DNA of 64,000 bases from RYN-230 sp963782185 (GTDB lineage Bacteria; Actinomycetota; Actinomycetes; Streptosporangiales; Streptosporangiaceae), in NCBI GenBank assembly GCA_963782185.1, contig CAWAJB010000015.1:124001-188000 (forward strand), in the 5' to 3' direction. Made by a program: the position numbers and the translations under genes. The notes beneath the pieces are model-generated. The model ran no database searches. It was not told where the DNA came from and was given only the letters and a program-made list of their open reading frames with translations. Of this stretch, positions 42,040 to 50,990 are shown piece after piece. Position 1 is the stretch's first letter, and each line of letters begins with the position of its first letter.

Positions 42040-44406
42040 TTACCCCTGCCGCCCTGCCCTGGTCCCCGCCGCCGTCCTTCTCCTCCTGGATCCCCCACGC
42101 CCCTGGACTGCCTGGGGCGCCTCCTGGGCCGGGGCAGCGCCTGCGGCGCCGGCAGCGCTTGTGCCGGCAGCGCCTGCGGCGTCGGCAGCGGCGGCCCCGT
42201 CCGCACCGGCTTCAGTACCGGCATCGGCACCGGGACCGGCGTCACTACCGGCACCGGCACCAGCATCAACACCGGCGCCAGTGCCGGCATCGGCACCGGC
42301 CTGGGCGGCCATCGCCTCCTGGGCCGCTTTCCGGGGCTCGGTCAGGGGCAGCCGCGGGATACCGGGCGGGGTGAAGCCGAGCACCTGCCCGTAGAACGAC
42401 AGTTCCGCCTCCAGCGCCGCGATAATCGTCTCCGCGCGCCGGAAGCCATGCGACTCGCCCTTGAACGTGAGCAGCGCGTGCCGGATCCCGTGGGCGGACA
42501 GGTCGGCCGCGATGCTCTCGGCCTGCCGCGGCGGCACGATCGGGTCGTCGAGGCCCTGCAGCAGCAGGACCGGGCAGGTGGCGTCGGTCACGTGACCGGC
42601 CGGGGACCGTTCCGCGTACACGTACTCGAACCCGGGCAGCGGGCCGATCAGGCCATCCAGGTAGTGCGATTCGAAGTCGTGCGTCTCGGCCGCGAACTCG
42701 CGGAGATCAGCCACCCCGAAATAGGACGCCGCCGCGCTGAACACCCGGTGCTTGGCCGCGTGCGTGGTGACGGCGGCCAGCGCCGTCCAGCCGCCCGCCG
42801 ACGCGCCGCGGATCCCGAGGCGGTCCGGATCGGCCTTGTCCTTGTCGGCCAGGGCCAGCCCGGCGGCCACCGCGTCCTCCACGTCCACCACGCCCCACTG
42901 CATGCGCAGCCGCTCACGGTAGCTCCGGCCGTAGCCGGTGGAGCCCCCGTAGTTCACGTCGATGACGCCGATGCCACGGCTGGTGAAGTACGCCTTCTCC
43001 AGGTCGAGCAGGCCTATCACGTGGGAAGTCGGCCCACCGTGGGCCCAGACGATGTACGGCGGCAGCTCCCCGTCCGGAGCCACCGCGTCCGGGTGCGTCG
43101 GCGGGTACACCAGCGCGTGGACGTTGCGGCCGTACTGGCCCTCCAGCCGGACCTGGCTCGGCACCGGCAGGTACCCGGCGTCGGGAACCTCCTCGGATTC
43201 CCGGCGCAGCACCTCGGATTTCCCGGTGGCCGCGTCGATCCGGACCACGGACAGCGGGGTCTGCGGGCCGCCGGCCACCGCCACGATCGTGGTCCCGTCC
43301 GCGGACACGCCCGACACGAACTCCTGGAACGGCAGTTCGAGCTCGGCGAGCTCGCCGGTCTCCGGATCGAGCAGGCCCAGCCGCATGCCGCCCTGGCCGT
43401 GCAGGACGGCGAGCCGACCGTCGCCCAGCGCCGCGTAAGGCCGCCCGCCGAGCTGCCACAACGGCTCGGCGAACTCCTCCTCGGCCGGGTACAGCGCCTG
43501 GGCGGGCTCGCCGACCAGGCCAACCTGGTACAGGTTCCACCAGCCGGGCCAGTCCGAGACCACGTACAGGCTGGTCTCGTCGCGCCACACCGGCGCCAGC
43601 ACGGACTCTCTCATCCCGCCCTTAACCAGCCGCCCGCGCCCCAGCACCCCATCGGAAATCTGGGCCACCCGCAATTCGGTCCCATCCCAGGGCATCCGCG
43701 GATGATTCCAGCAGATCCAGGCCAGCCTGCTCCCATCCGGTGACAATGTCGGAAAGGCAAAGAAATTCGGGCCGCTGACCAGTTCGCGGATCGCCACGGG
43801 GTCCTCAGCCGCGCTCCCGTCCAGCGGCACGGCCACCAGGCTGCGGGTTATCTTGCCACCCTCGTGCCGTTCCTGGACGCACCACACCTCCCGGCCATCC
43901 GCCGACAGGATGAAGTCCGCAAAGCGCAGCGCGGCCGGGGCGTCATCCGCGGGCGCCGGGGTCAGCGGGACCACGAGGCCCGCATCCGCGCGCCCCGCAG
44001 CGCGCTCCCCCTCCGCGCCCCCCGCCCCCGCGTCCCCGCCCAGGCCGGAGACCAGGTAGAGCCGCTGATCCGCATAGTTCGCAAAAACCACCGCCGGGCC
44101 TGCTGGCCCGTCCTGACCGCCCCCGGGCCGTCCGGGCACCGGCAGGTAAGCCCGGCCGCCGTATTCATGCACCCGGCTCCGCGCGTTCCAGGGCGCGGGC
44201 AGCATGGCCCGCGGCTGTCCATCCGCGTCACAGCGCACCACCGTCACCCGGCCACCCTCATCCGGGCGGCCCTCCTGCCACCACACGTCAGTTCCGGTCA
44301 CCATGGGGTAGGAGATCAGCACCTGGCCCTTGGCCACGTCGGCCGCGGTGACGGGGGAGGGCCAAGCGCCGTAGGGGATCCGGGGAGCTGAAACGCTGTC
44401 TGTCAT
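42040..44406 (-). CDS. S9 family prolyl oligopeptidase/acylaminoacyl peptidase-like
   Basis: This 788-residue serine peptidase has an N-terminal beta-propeller (about 20-430) and an alpha/beta-hydrolase domain with nucleophile S536 in GASAGGW, D621 in GLDDPIVPP and H653 in ESHGF. HGGPT (457-461) provides the oxyanion region. No signal peptide is seen. The last 90 residues (about 697-788) are an Ala/Gly/Asp low-complexity tail with dipeptide-like repeats, ending in a basic patch; this is not part of the family domain. It is divergent from miaB. Confidence 0.92.
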   Translation of the reverse strand: MTDSVSAPRIPYGAWPSPVTAADVAKGQVLISYPMVTGTDVWWQEGRPDEGGRVTVVRCDADGQPRAMLPAPWNARSRVHEYGGRAYLPVPGRPGGGQDGPAGPAVVFANYADQRLYLVSGLGGDAGAGGAEGERAAGRADAGLVVPLTPAPADDAPAALRFADFILSADGREVWCVQERHEGGKITRSLVAVPLDGSAAEDPVAIRELVSGPNFFAFPTLSPDGSRLAWICWNHPRMPWDGTELRVAQISDGVLGRGRLVKGGMRESVLAPVWRDETSLYVVSDWPGWWNLYQVGLVGEPAQALYPAEEEFAEPLWQLGGRPYAALGDGRLAVLHGQGGMRLGLLDPETGELAELELPFQEFVSGVSADGTTIVAVAGGPQTPLSVVRIDAATGKSEVLRRESEEVPDAGYLPVPSQVRLEGQYGRNVHALVYPPTHPDAVAPDGELPPYIVWAHGGPTSHVIGLLDLEKAYFTSRGIGVIDVNYGGSTGYGRSYRERLRMQWGVVDVEDAVAAGLALADKDKADPDRLGIRGASAGGWTALAAVTTHAAKHRVFSAAASYFGVADLREFAAETHDFESHYLDGLIGPLPGFEYVYAERSPAGHVTDATCPVLLLQGLDDPIVPPRQAESIAADLSAHGIRHALLTFKGESHGFRRAETIIAALEAELSFYGQVLGFTPPGIPRLPLTEPRKAAQEAMAAQAGADAGTGAGVDAGAGAGSDAGPGADAGTEAGADGAAAADAAGAAGTSAAGAAGAAPAQEAPQAVQGRGGSRRRRTAAGTRAGRQG

Positions 44407-44442
44407 AGGGGATATCGTCTACCATTCGCGGGTCTGCCACGA

Positions 44443-44491
44443 GAGATTCCGGACATGCCAGGGGACTCCGCGGGGAGATTCCGGACATGCC
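44443..44491. repeat. 17-base direct repeat in the miaB leader
   Basis: GAGATTCCGGACATGCC occurs exactly at 44443-44459 and 44475-44491, 32 bases apart (about three helix turns), in the short divergent region between the S9 peptidase and miaB. The second copy contains a potential Shine-Dalgarno and ATG (44487). It could be a paired operator or a small duplication of a start site. Confidence 0.6.
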
Positions 44492-44519
44492 GAGCAGTGC
44501 GCGTACCCTCGGATGCGAA

Positions 44520-45983
44520 ATGAGCGTCTCCCGCACCTATCAGATACGCACCTACGGGTGCCAGATGAACATGCACGACTCCGAGCGGCTGGCTGGGCTG
44601 CTCGAAGACGCTGGCTATCAGCGGGCCCCCAGCGGGGAACCCGCGGACGTGGTGGTATTCAACACCTGCGCGGTCCGCGAGAACGCCGATAACCGGCTCT
44701 ACGGCAACCTGGGCCACCTGCTGCCGGTGAAACAGTCCCGGCCGGGGATGCAGATCGCCGTGGGCGGCTGCCTGGCCCAGAAGGACCGGGCCGGGATCGC
44801 CGAGCGGGCGCCCTGGGTCGATGTCGTGTTCGGCACGCACAATATCGGCTCCCTCCCCGCCCTGCTGGAACGGGCACGGGTGCAGGAGGCCGCGCAGGTG
44901 GAGATCGCCGAGTCGCTGGAGCGGTTCCCCTCCGTCCTGCCCGCCCGCCGCGAGTCGGGCTACTCCGCCTGGGTGGCCATCTCGGTGGGCTGCAACAACA
45001 CCTGCACCTTCTGCATCGTGCCCAGCCTGCGCGGGCGCGAGGAGGACCGGCGGCCGGGTGATGTGCTGGCCGAGGTCCGGGCGCTGGCGGACGACGGTGT
45101 CGTCGAGGTGACCCTGCTCGGGCAGAACGTGAACTCCTACGGCGTGGGTTTCGGTGACCGGCTGGCGTTCGGCAAGCTGCTCCGCGCGTGCGGCGGTATC
45201 GAGGGGCTGGAGCGGGTGCGCTTTACCTCGCCGCACCCGCGGGACTTCACCGATGACGTGATCGCCGCCATGGCCGAGACCCCGAACGTGATGCCGCAGC
45301 TGCACATGCCCCTGCAATCGGGGTCCGACGCGGTGCTGCGGGCCATGCGCCGCGCGTACCGGCGGGAGAAGTACCTGGCCATCCTGGACCGGGTCCGGAC
45401 GGCCATGCCGGACGCCGCGATCACGACCGACATCATCGTGGGCTTCCCCGGCGAGACCGACCGTGACTTCGAGGACACCCTCGACCTGGTCCGGCAGGCC
45501 CGGTTCGCCGGGGCCTTCACGTTCCAGTACTCGCCCCGCCCGGGCACCCCGGCGGCCGGGATGGACGGCCAGGTTCCCGCCGCAGTGGTGGCCGAGCGCT
45601 ACCAGCGGCTCGCCGCGCTGGTCGAGGACGTGTCGCTGGCCGAGAACGCGGCGTTCACCGGCCGCGAGGTCGAGGTGCTGGTGGCCGAGGGCGAGGGCCG
45701 CAAGGACGGCGCGACGCACCGGCTGTCCGGGCGGGCCAGGGACAACCGCCTGGTGCACTTCGCCCCGGGTGACACCGGCCCGCGGCCCGGAGACCTGGTC
45801 ACCACGACGGTGACCCGGGCCGCCCCGCACTATCTGGTCGCCGACGGCCGCCCGCGGGCGGTCCGGCGGACCCCCGGGGGAGACGCCTGGCAGGCCCGCC
45901 GCAGCGGCCAGCCTGGCGCGCCGGGCGACGGCCGGGCCCCCGCGGTCTCACTCGGCATGCCCGCCGTCGGCCGCCCGGCCTGA
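44520..45983 (+). CDS. miaB: tRNA-2-methylthio-N6-dimethylallyladenosine synthase MiaB
   Basis: A radical SAM methylthiotransferase acting on i6A37 of tRNA, following MiaA, which is encoded just downstream. From ATG 44520 (487 residues) the auxiliary cluster Cys are C14 (YGCQMNMHDSE), C50 and C84; the radical SAM cluster is C158-x3-C162-x2-C165 (GCNNTCTFC). A TRAM domain follows and the C-terminal 50 residues are disordered. ATG 44487, in the direct repeat, would add 11 residues and has a G-rich site 10 bases upstream; the first choice matches the family N-terminus. Confidence 0.95.
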   Translation: MSVSRTYQIRTYGCQMNMHDSERLAGLLEDAGYQRAPSGEPADVVVFNTCAVRENADNRLYGNLGHLLPVKQSRPGMQIAVGGCLAQKDRAGIAERAPWVDVVFGTHNIGSLPALLERARVQEAAQVEIAESLERFPSVLPARRESGYSAWVAISVGCNNTCTFCIVPSLRGREEDRRPGDVLAEVRALADDGVVEVTLLGQNVNSYGVGFGDRLAFGKLLRACGGIEGLERVRFTSPHPRDFTDDVIAAMAETPNVMPQLHMPLQSGSDAVLRAMRRAYRREKYLAILDRVRTAMPDAAITTDIIVGFPGETDRDFEDTLDLVRQARFAGAFTFQYSPRPGTPAAGMDGQVPAAVVAERYQRLAALVEDVSLAENAAFTGREVEVLVAEGEGRKDGATHRLSGRARDNRLVHFAPGDTGPRPGDLVTTTVTRAAPHYLVADGRPRAVRRTPGGDAWQARRSGQPGAPGDGRAPAVSLGMPAVGRPA

Positions 45984-46074
45984 CGACACCCACGCCCCCG
46001 CCGCCTGCGCCCCAGCCTGCCCCCGAGCCGGTCACTCCTGCTCAACCCTGCCCCCCTGACCTGCGTCTTCAGAG

Positions 46075-46248
46075 GTGGGCGGCCTGCGCGGCCGGATGTG
46101 CCGGCCGGCGGAGGCCCGTGGCCTGCGGGTCATCGCGCCGAACCGGGTCCTCGCGAAGTTCGTCCGGCTGCGTTTCCTGGCCTGCTCCCGCCCGGGCCTG
46201 GTCTACATGCAGGTCCAGCGGGTCGCGCGGGGCCGCGGCCACCTGTAG
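46075..46248 (+). CDS. Possible small basic protein between miaB and miaA
   Basis: GTG 46075 opens a 57-codon frame ending at TAG 46248. Almost every codon ends in G or C, as in neighbouring real genes, and the region has no other candidate. The peptide is Arg/Val/Leu-rich (RVIAPNRVLAKFVRLRFLA, then GLVYMQVQRVARGRGHL) with two or three Cys. No family is recognised. ATG 46096 is an alternative start. The rest of 45984-46359 holds nothing recognisable. It could be chance in GC-rich DNA. Confidence 0.4.
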   Translation: MGGLRGRMCRPAEARGLRVIAPNRVLAKFVRLRFLACSRPGLVYMQVQRVARGRGHL

Positions 46249-46359
46249 CCGGGCCTGGGCTGGCCGGCCGGCGGGTCTGCCGGCGCCGGAGCAGGCCAGC
46301 ACGGGGGGTGGCGGGCCGGGACTGGTCCCGGCCCGCCCGCCCGGTGACAGACTGGGTGG

Positions 46360-47286
46360 ATGGCAGACCCGGTGATCGCGGTGCTCGGCCCGACCGCGGC
46401 CGGCAAGTCCGATCTCGCCCTGCGGCTGGCCAGTGACCTCGGCGGTGAGATCATCAACGCCGACTCGATGCAGCTGTACCGGGGCATGGACATCGGCACC
46501 GCCAAGCTCACGGTGGCCGAGCGCCAGGGCATCCCGCACCATCTGCTCGACGTGTGGGACGTGCGCTACCCGGCGAACGTGGCCGAATACCAGCGGATGG
46601 CGCGGGACGCCATCGCCGCCGTCACGGCCCGCGGCCGGGTCCCGATCCTGGCCGGCGGGTCCGGGCTGTACCTGCGGGCCGCCCTGGACGACCTGAACTT
46701 CCCGGGTACCGATCCGGCGGTCCGCGAGCGGCTGGAGGCCGAGCTGGCCGCCCGGGGCCCGGCTGAGCTGCATAAGAGGCTGGCGGGCTGTGACCCGGGG
46801 GCGGCCGCAGGCATCCTGCCCAGCAACGGCCGCCGCATCGTCCGTGCGCTGGAAGTCATCGAGCTGTCCGGGCAGCCGTTCACCGCGACGTTGCCGCGCT
46901 ATGAGTCGCTGTACCCCGCGGTGCAGATCGGGCTGCGGGTCAGCCGCGCCGAGCTGGACCGCCGCATCGCGGTCCGGGTCGCGCGGATGTGGCAGGCCGG
47001 CCTGGTGGGCGAGGTGCGCGGCCTGGAGCAGGCGGGGCTGCGTGAGGGCCGGACGGCCAGCCAGGCACTCGGTTACGCCCAGGTGCTGGGCTTCCTGGCC
47101 GGGGAGCAGAGCGAGGACGAGGCCCGCGGCCAGACGGTCAGGGCGACCCGGCGGTTCGCCCGGCGCCAGGAGGCCTGGTTCCGCCGCGACCCGCGGGTGG
47201 TCTGGCTGGATGCCGGTCCCGGGGCGGACCTGGCCGCCCAGGCACTGGCTACCATCGAGCCATGCCGTCCGCCCAGGGTCCACTGA
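46360..47286 (+). CDS. miaA: tRNA dimethylallyltransferase MiaA
   Basis: It transfers a dimethylallyl group to A37 of tRNAs reading UNN codons, producing the substrate of MiaB. The 308-residue protein has the P-loop GPTAAGKS (10-17), ADSMQLYRGMDIGTAK, HHLLDV and the GGSGLYLRA motif. ATG 46360 has GGGTGG upstream. Its end overlaps the dapF start by 25 bases, so the two are coupled. Confidence 0.97.
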   Translation: MADPVIAVLGPTAAGKSDLALRLASDLGGEIINADSMQLYRGMDIGTAKLTVAERQGIPHHLLDVWDVRYPANVAEYQRMARDAIAAVTARGRVPILAGGSGLYLRAALDDLNFPGTDPAVRERLEAELAARGPAELHKRLAGCDPGAAAGILPSNGRRIVRALEVIELSGQPFTATLPRYESLYPAVQIGLRVSRAELDRRIAVRVARMWQAGLVGEVRGLEQAGLREGRTASQALGYAQVLGFLAGEQSEDEARGQTVRATRRFARRQEAWFRRDPRVVWLDAGPGADLAAQALATIEPCRPPRVH

Positions 47287-48155
47287 CCGAGCACCAGTTC
47301 AGCGAGCACGAATTCTCCGGGCGCGAGTTCGCGAAGGGACACGGCACCGAGAACGACTTCGTGATCCTGCCGGACCCGCGCGGCGAGCGTGAGCTCAGCC
47401 CGGAATTCGCCGCGCGGCTGTGTGACCGGCGGGCCGGGATCGGCGCGGACGGGGTGCTGCGGGTGGTCCGCACCGCCGCGGGCCCGGCCCCGGGGCAGGC
47501 GGACCGGGCCGAGTGGTTCATGGATTACCGGAACGCGGACGGCAGCATCGCCGAGATGTGCGGCAACGGGATCCGCGTGTTCGCCCGCTACCTGCTGGAG
47601 CATGGCCTGGCGGCCAGCCCGGCGTTCGCGGTGGCCACCCGGTCCGGGGTCCGCGAGGTCCGGGCGGAACCCGACGGCCGGATCACCGTGGACATGGGCC
47701 CGGTCAGCGTGCTCGGCCCCGGCCGGACCGTTATTGGTGGCGCAGTCCGGGACGGCCTGCGGATCAGCGTTGGCAACCCGCATCTGGCCTGCCTGGTGGA
47801 CGATGCGCTGGACAAGTTCGACCTGGCGGAGCCGCCGGGCCTGGACCCGGCGGACTTCCCGGCCGGCGGCAACGTGGAACTGGTCCGGGTGACCGGCCCG
47901 GGCACGCTCAGCATGCGGGTGCACGAGCGCGGCTCAGGCGAGACGCGCGCCTGTGGTACCGGCGCGGTCGCGGCCGCGGCGGCAGCAGCCGCTCTCTCCT
48001 CCGCAACGAAAACCGTCCCGGGCCAGTGGCACGTCATGGTGCCGGGGGGTGCGCTGACCGTGACCCTGGACGCCGGGACCAGCTGGCTGACCGGGCCGGC
48101 GGTGATCGTGGCCGAGGGAGAACTCGACCCCGACTGGCTGACCACGGGCAGCTGA
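47262..48155 (+). CDS. dapF: Diaminopimelate epimerase
   Basis: It converts LL- to meso-diaminopimelate for peptidoglycan and lysine. The 297-residue protein has the two catalytic cysteines C100 (EMCGNGIR) and C231 (ACGTGA), the active-site segment KGHGTENDF and GNPHLACLV. The N-terminus has an extra 20 residues before KGHGTENDF with a short EHxFS repeat. It overlaps miaA and is convergent with glcF; a strong hairpin lies between them. Confidence 0.97.
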   Translation: MPSAQGPLTEHQFSEHEFSGREFAKGHGTENDFVILPDPRGERELSPEFAARLCDRRAGIGADGVLRVVRTAAGPAPGQADRAEWFMDYRNADGSIAEMCGNGIRVFARYLLEHGLAASPAFAVATRSGVREVRAEPDGRITVDMGPVSVLGPGRTVIGGAVRDGLRISVGNPHLACLVDDALDKFDLAEPPGLDPADFPAGGNVELVRVTGPGTLSMRVHERGSGETRACGTGAVAAAAAAAALSSATKTVPGQWHVMVPGGALTVTLDAGTSWLTGPAVIVAEGELDPDWLTTGS

Positions 48156-48170
48156 CCACGGGCGGCCCAC

Positions 48171-48201
48171 CCGCCGGAGGGCGCAGGCAGCGCCCCGGCG
48201 G
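48171..48201. terminator. Hairpin between convergent dapF and glcF
   Basis: CCGCCGG (48171-48177) pairs with CCGGCGG (48195-48201), and GGCGC (48180-48184) with GCGCC (48190-48194), around the loop AGGCA with a 2-base bulge. The position between two convergent stops suggests a bidirectional terminator; no T-run is present. Confidence 0.55.
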
Positions 48202-48213
48202 AGCAGGCACGTC

Positions 48214-49635
48214 CTAGCCCGCTGGCGGAGGGGCCGCGGCCGGGCCGGGGACCGGCCTGCCGGTCAGCTCGGTGACCGGCAGGCCGCGCAGCGACGCGTC
48301 GAGCACCTCCGCGATGTGCGCCATGGCGGGCGGGCTGACCGTCCCGGCCGCGGCCATCGCGGCGGAGATCTGCAGGCTGCAGCCGGGGTTGGCCGAGATG
48401 ACCAGGGGTGCCCCGGTGGCCAGCACGGAGGCGGCCTTCCGGGCGCCCAGTTCGCCGGCCGCCTCCGGCTGGAGCAGGTTGTACACGCCCGCCGAGCCGC
48501 AGCAGGTGCCCGGGTCGGCCGGCTCCACGAGCTCCAGCCCCGGGATGCCGCGCAGCAGCTCACGGGGCTGGCGCCGGATGCCCTGCGCATGCCCCAGGTG
48601 ACAGGCCTCGTGGTAGGCCGCGGTGACCGGGAGCGGATGCCGCGCCGCCCGCGGGCCGCCGTCGGCGGCCAGCTCGGCCAGGAACTCGCTGAGGTCACGG
48701 ACCGCGGCGGTGAAGCGCTTGGCCCGCTGCGCCTCATCCCCATCCGCCCCGAAGAGATGGCTGTACTCCTTCATGGCCGAGCCGCAGCCCGCCGAGTTCA
48801 CCACGACCACGTCCACCCCTGCGCCCTCGAACGCGGTCATGGTCCGCCGGGCGAAGCCGGCGGCCTCGGCCGCCCGGCCGCTGTGCAGCGACAGGGCGCC
48901 GCAGCAGCCCTGCCTGCGGGGGATGACGACGTCACAGCCCTCGGCCGCGAGCACCCGCACGGTGGCCTCGTTCACGCCGGGGAAGAAGACCTGCTGCACG
49001 CAGCCGGTGAGCAGGCCGACCACCGCCCGGCGCGGGCCCTGCGCGGGCACCCGGCGGGCCAGCGCGGCGTGATGCCCGCGGGGCGGCGAGGGCGCGACCC
49101 GCAGCGACGCGACCAGCTCGGGGGCGAGCCGGGCGGCCAGCCGGCTGCCCTCGATCCGCCGCATCATCCCGGTGCGCTGGGCGGCCCGCAGCGGGCGGGT
49201 CAGCAGCCGGAGCCGGGCCGGGTAGGGGAACGTTGCGAAGATCGCCGCGCGCGCGGCCCGCTCGCGCGACGAGCGGGGCGGCAGCGGTGCGGGGGCCGGC
49301 CCGCCCGGCGGCTCCTCGGCCCAGCCGCGCGCCGCCTCGATGAGCCGGTCGTAGTGCACCCCGGAGGGGCAGGCCGGGACGCAGGCCATGCAGCCGAGAC
49401 AGCGGTCCAGGTGGGTGGCGGTGGCCTCGCCGGCTACCGTCCCGCCCGCCACTGTCTCGCCGGCCGCGGCCCCGTCCAGGATCTGCGTGATCAGGTGGAT
49501 CCGCCCGCGCGGCGAGTCCATCTCCTCGCCCCACAGCTGGTAGGTGGGGCAGACGGGCAGGCAGAAGCCGCAGTGCACGCAGTCGGACGCCAGCGCGCGC
49601 AGCTCGCCGGACGGGTCAATGGGCGACGTGCTCAT
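48214..49635 (-). CDS. glcF: Glycolate oxidase iron-sulfur subunit GlcF
   Basis: This 473-residue subunit carries electrons from the FAD subunits. It has two 4Fe-4S motifs, C19/C22/C25/C29 (CVHCGFCLPVCP) and C79/C82/C85/C89 (CLGCMACVPACP), and two CCG domains (GCCGALSLHSG; TCCGSAGVYNLLQP). ATG 49635 with GGGAGGG upstream was chosen; an upstream extension runs into glcE. It starts 17 bases after the glcE stop, so glcD-glcE-glcF form one unit. Confidence 0.94.
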   Translation of the reverse strand: MSTSPIDPSGELRALASDCVHCGFCLPVCPTYQLWGEEMDSPRGRIHLITQILDGAAAGETVAGGTVAGEATATHLDRCLGCMACVPACPSGVHYDRLIEAARGWAEEPPGGPAPAPLPPRSSRERAARAAIFATFPYPARLRLLTRPLRAAQRTGMMRRIEGSRLAARLAPELVASLRVAPSPPRGHHAALARRVPAQGPRRAVVGLLTGCVQQVFFPGVNEATVRVLAAEGCDVVIPRRQGCCGALSLHSGRAAEAAGFARRTMTAFEGAGVDVVVVNSAGCGSAMKEYSHLFGADGDEAQRAKRFTAAVRDLSEFLAELAADGGPRAARHPLPVTAAYHEACHLGHAQGIRRQPRELLRGIPGLELVEPADPGTCCGSAGVYNLLQPEAAGELGARKAASVLATGAPLVISANPGCSLQISAAMAAAGTVSPPAMAHIAEVLDASLRGLPVTELTGRPVPGPAAAPPPAG

Positions 49636-49652
49636 CCGGGTCCCTCCCGCAC

Positions 49653-50990
49653 TCAGATCCCTCCCGCGAACCGGCCGGGCGCCATCAGGTGTCCCGGGTC
49701 GAACTGTTCCTTCAGCGCCCGCATCAGGCCCAGCGAGGGCACCGGGCCCCACATGTCGATCAGGGCCCGCACCGCGGCCGGGGCCCGGACCACCACGGCG
49801 CTGGCCCGGGCCGGGGGTCCCTCCCCGCCCGCGAACCCCGGTCCGGCGTCCCGGGCGAGACGCTCACGCAGCCCGGCCAGGAACCCGGCGACCGCCTCCG
49901 GCCCGGCGTTCCCGGGCACCGCGGCGTGCAGCACGCCCGCGGCGGCCGAGCCGGCCACGGCCGGGTCCAGCCCGGCGTCGCGGCCCGCGGCGTCCACCGC
50001 GTCCAGCACGCCGGGCAGGGCGGCGGCCCAGAAGCCGATCTGGATCAGCGTGCTGCCCTCCCGGGCGGCGGCCCCGGACCCGGGGGTTGCGGGCCCCGCA
50101 CCCCACCAGGGCGGCGCGGCGTCCAGGGTCGCGGTGCCCGCCCCGAGCGCCCCGCGCATCAGCGAGGCCCGCTCGGACAGCCCGCCGGGATCGCCTTCCA
50201 GCAGTACCGCCACCCGGATCAGGCCATCCCGGGCCGGCCGGTCGATCTCGATGGCCACCGGGGCAAGGTCGGACCCGGCGGCCGCCGCGACGCCCCCGGC
50301 CGCCGCGGCCGGGTCGGCGTAACCCGCGATCACGAACACCGACGCGGCGGGCAGCGGGTGCAGCCGGAAGATGGCCTCGGTGATCAGCCCCAGCGTCCCC
50401 CGCGAGCCGGTGTACAGCTTGCCGAGGTCGTAGCCGGCCACGTTCTTCACGACCTTGCCGCCGGATTTGGTCACGGTCCCGTCCGGGCGGATGACGGTGA
50501 TCCCGATCAGCAGGTCCCGGGGGGTGCCGTAGCGCAGCCGCCGCGGCCCGGCCGAGCCCGTGGCGAGCACGCCGCCGACCGTGGGCGAGCCGGCCTGGCC
50601 GCCGTGGGTGGCGCCGGGCGGCACATCCAGGGCCAGCTGCTGCCGGGCCGCGGCCAGCACCTGCGCCAGGTGGGTCATGGTCACGCCGGCCTGCGCCCGG
50701 ACCACCAGATCACCCGCGGCGTGCTCGAGCACCTGGTCCAGCCGCAGGGTGTCGATGACCAGCTCGAGCCGGCTCGGCGGGACGCCCCAGGACACGCGGG
50801 TCCCGCTGCCGCGGGGAACGACCGCGAGCCCGTGCTCGGTCGCCGCGGCCAGCAGGGCGCTGGCCTCGCCGGTGTCTTCGGGTGACGCGACCCAGGCCGG
50901 GGTCAGGCCGGCCACGGCGTCCCGCGGGCCGCCCGGCCGCACCGCGCGGCAGGCCCGGGCCAGGGACCCGGGGACGGAGGCAGGGCTCAA
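49653..50990 (-). CDS. glcE: Glycolate oxidase FAD-binding subunit GlcE
   Basis: This protein of about 445 residues has an FAD-binding type 4 domain (VVPRGSGTRVSWG, GATHGGQAGSPTVGG, KSGGKVVKNVAGYDLGKLYT) like GlcE. The C-terminal domain is longer than in E. coli and Ala-rich. A TTG start overlapping the glcD stop (TTGA, 50990-50987) is the simplest choice; GTG codons further in are possible. The longer frame up to 51095 lies inside glcD. Confidence 0.88.
   Translation of the reverse strand: MSPASVPGSLARACRAVRPGGPRDAVAGLTPAWVASPEDTGEASALLAAATEHGLAVVPRGSGTRVSWGVPPSRLELVIDTLRLDQVLEHAAGDLVVRAQAGVTMTHLAQVLAAARQQLALDVPPGATHGGQAGSPTVGGVLATGSAGPRRLRYGTPRDLLIGITVIRPDGTVTKSGGKVVKNVAGYDLGKLYTGSRGTLGLITEAIFRLHPLPAASVFVIAGYADPAAAAGGVAAAAGSDLAPVAIEIDRPARDGLIRVAVLLEGDPGGLSERASLMRGALGAGTATLDAAPPWWGAGPATPGSGAAAREGSTLIQIGFWAAALPGVLDAVDAAGRDAGLDPAVAGSAAAGVLHAAVPGNAGPEAVAGFLAGLRERLARDAGPGFAGGEGPPARASAVVVRAPAAVRALIDMWGPVPSLGLMRALKEQFDPGHLMAPGRFAGGI

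Noticed and set aside
42002..42394. Plus-strand 130-codon Ala/Pro frame
   Set aside because: Shadow of the low-complexity tail of the S9 peptidase gene.
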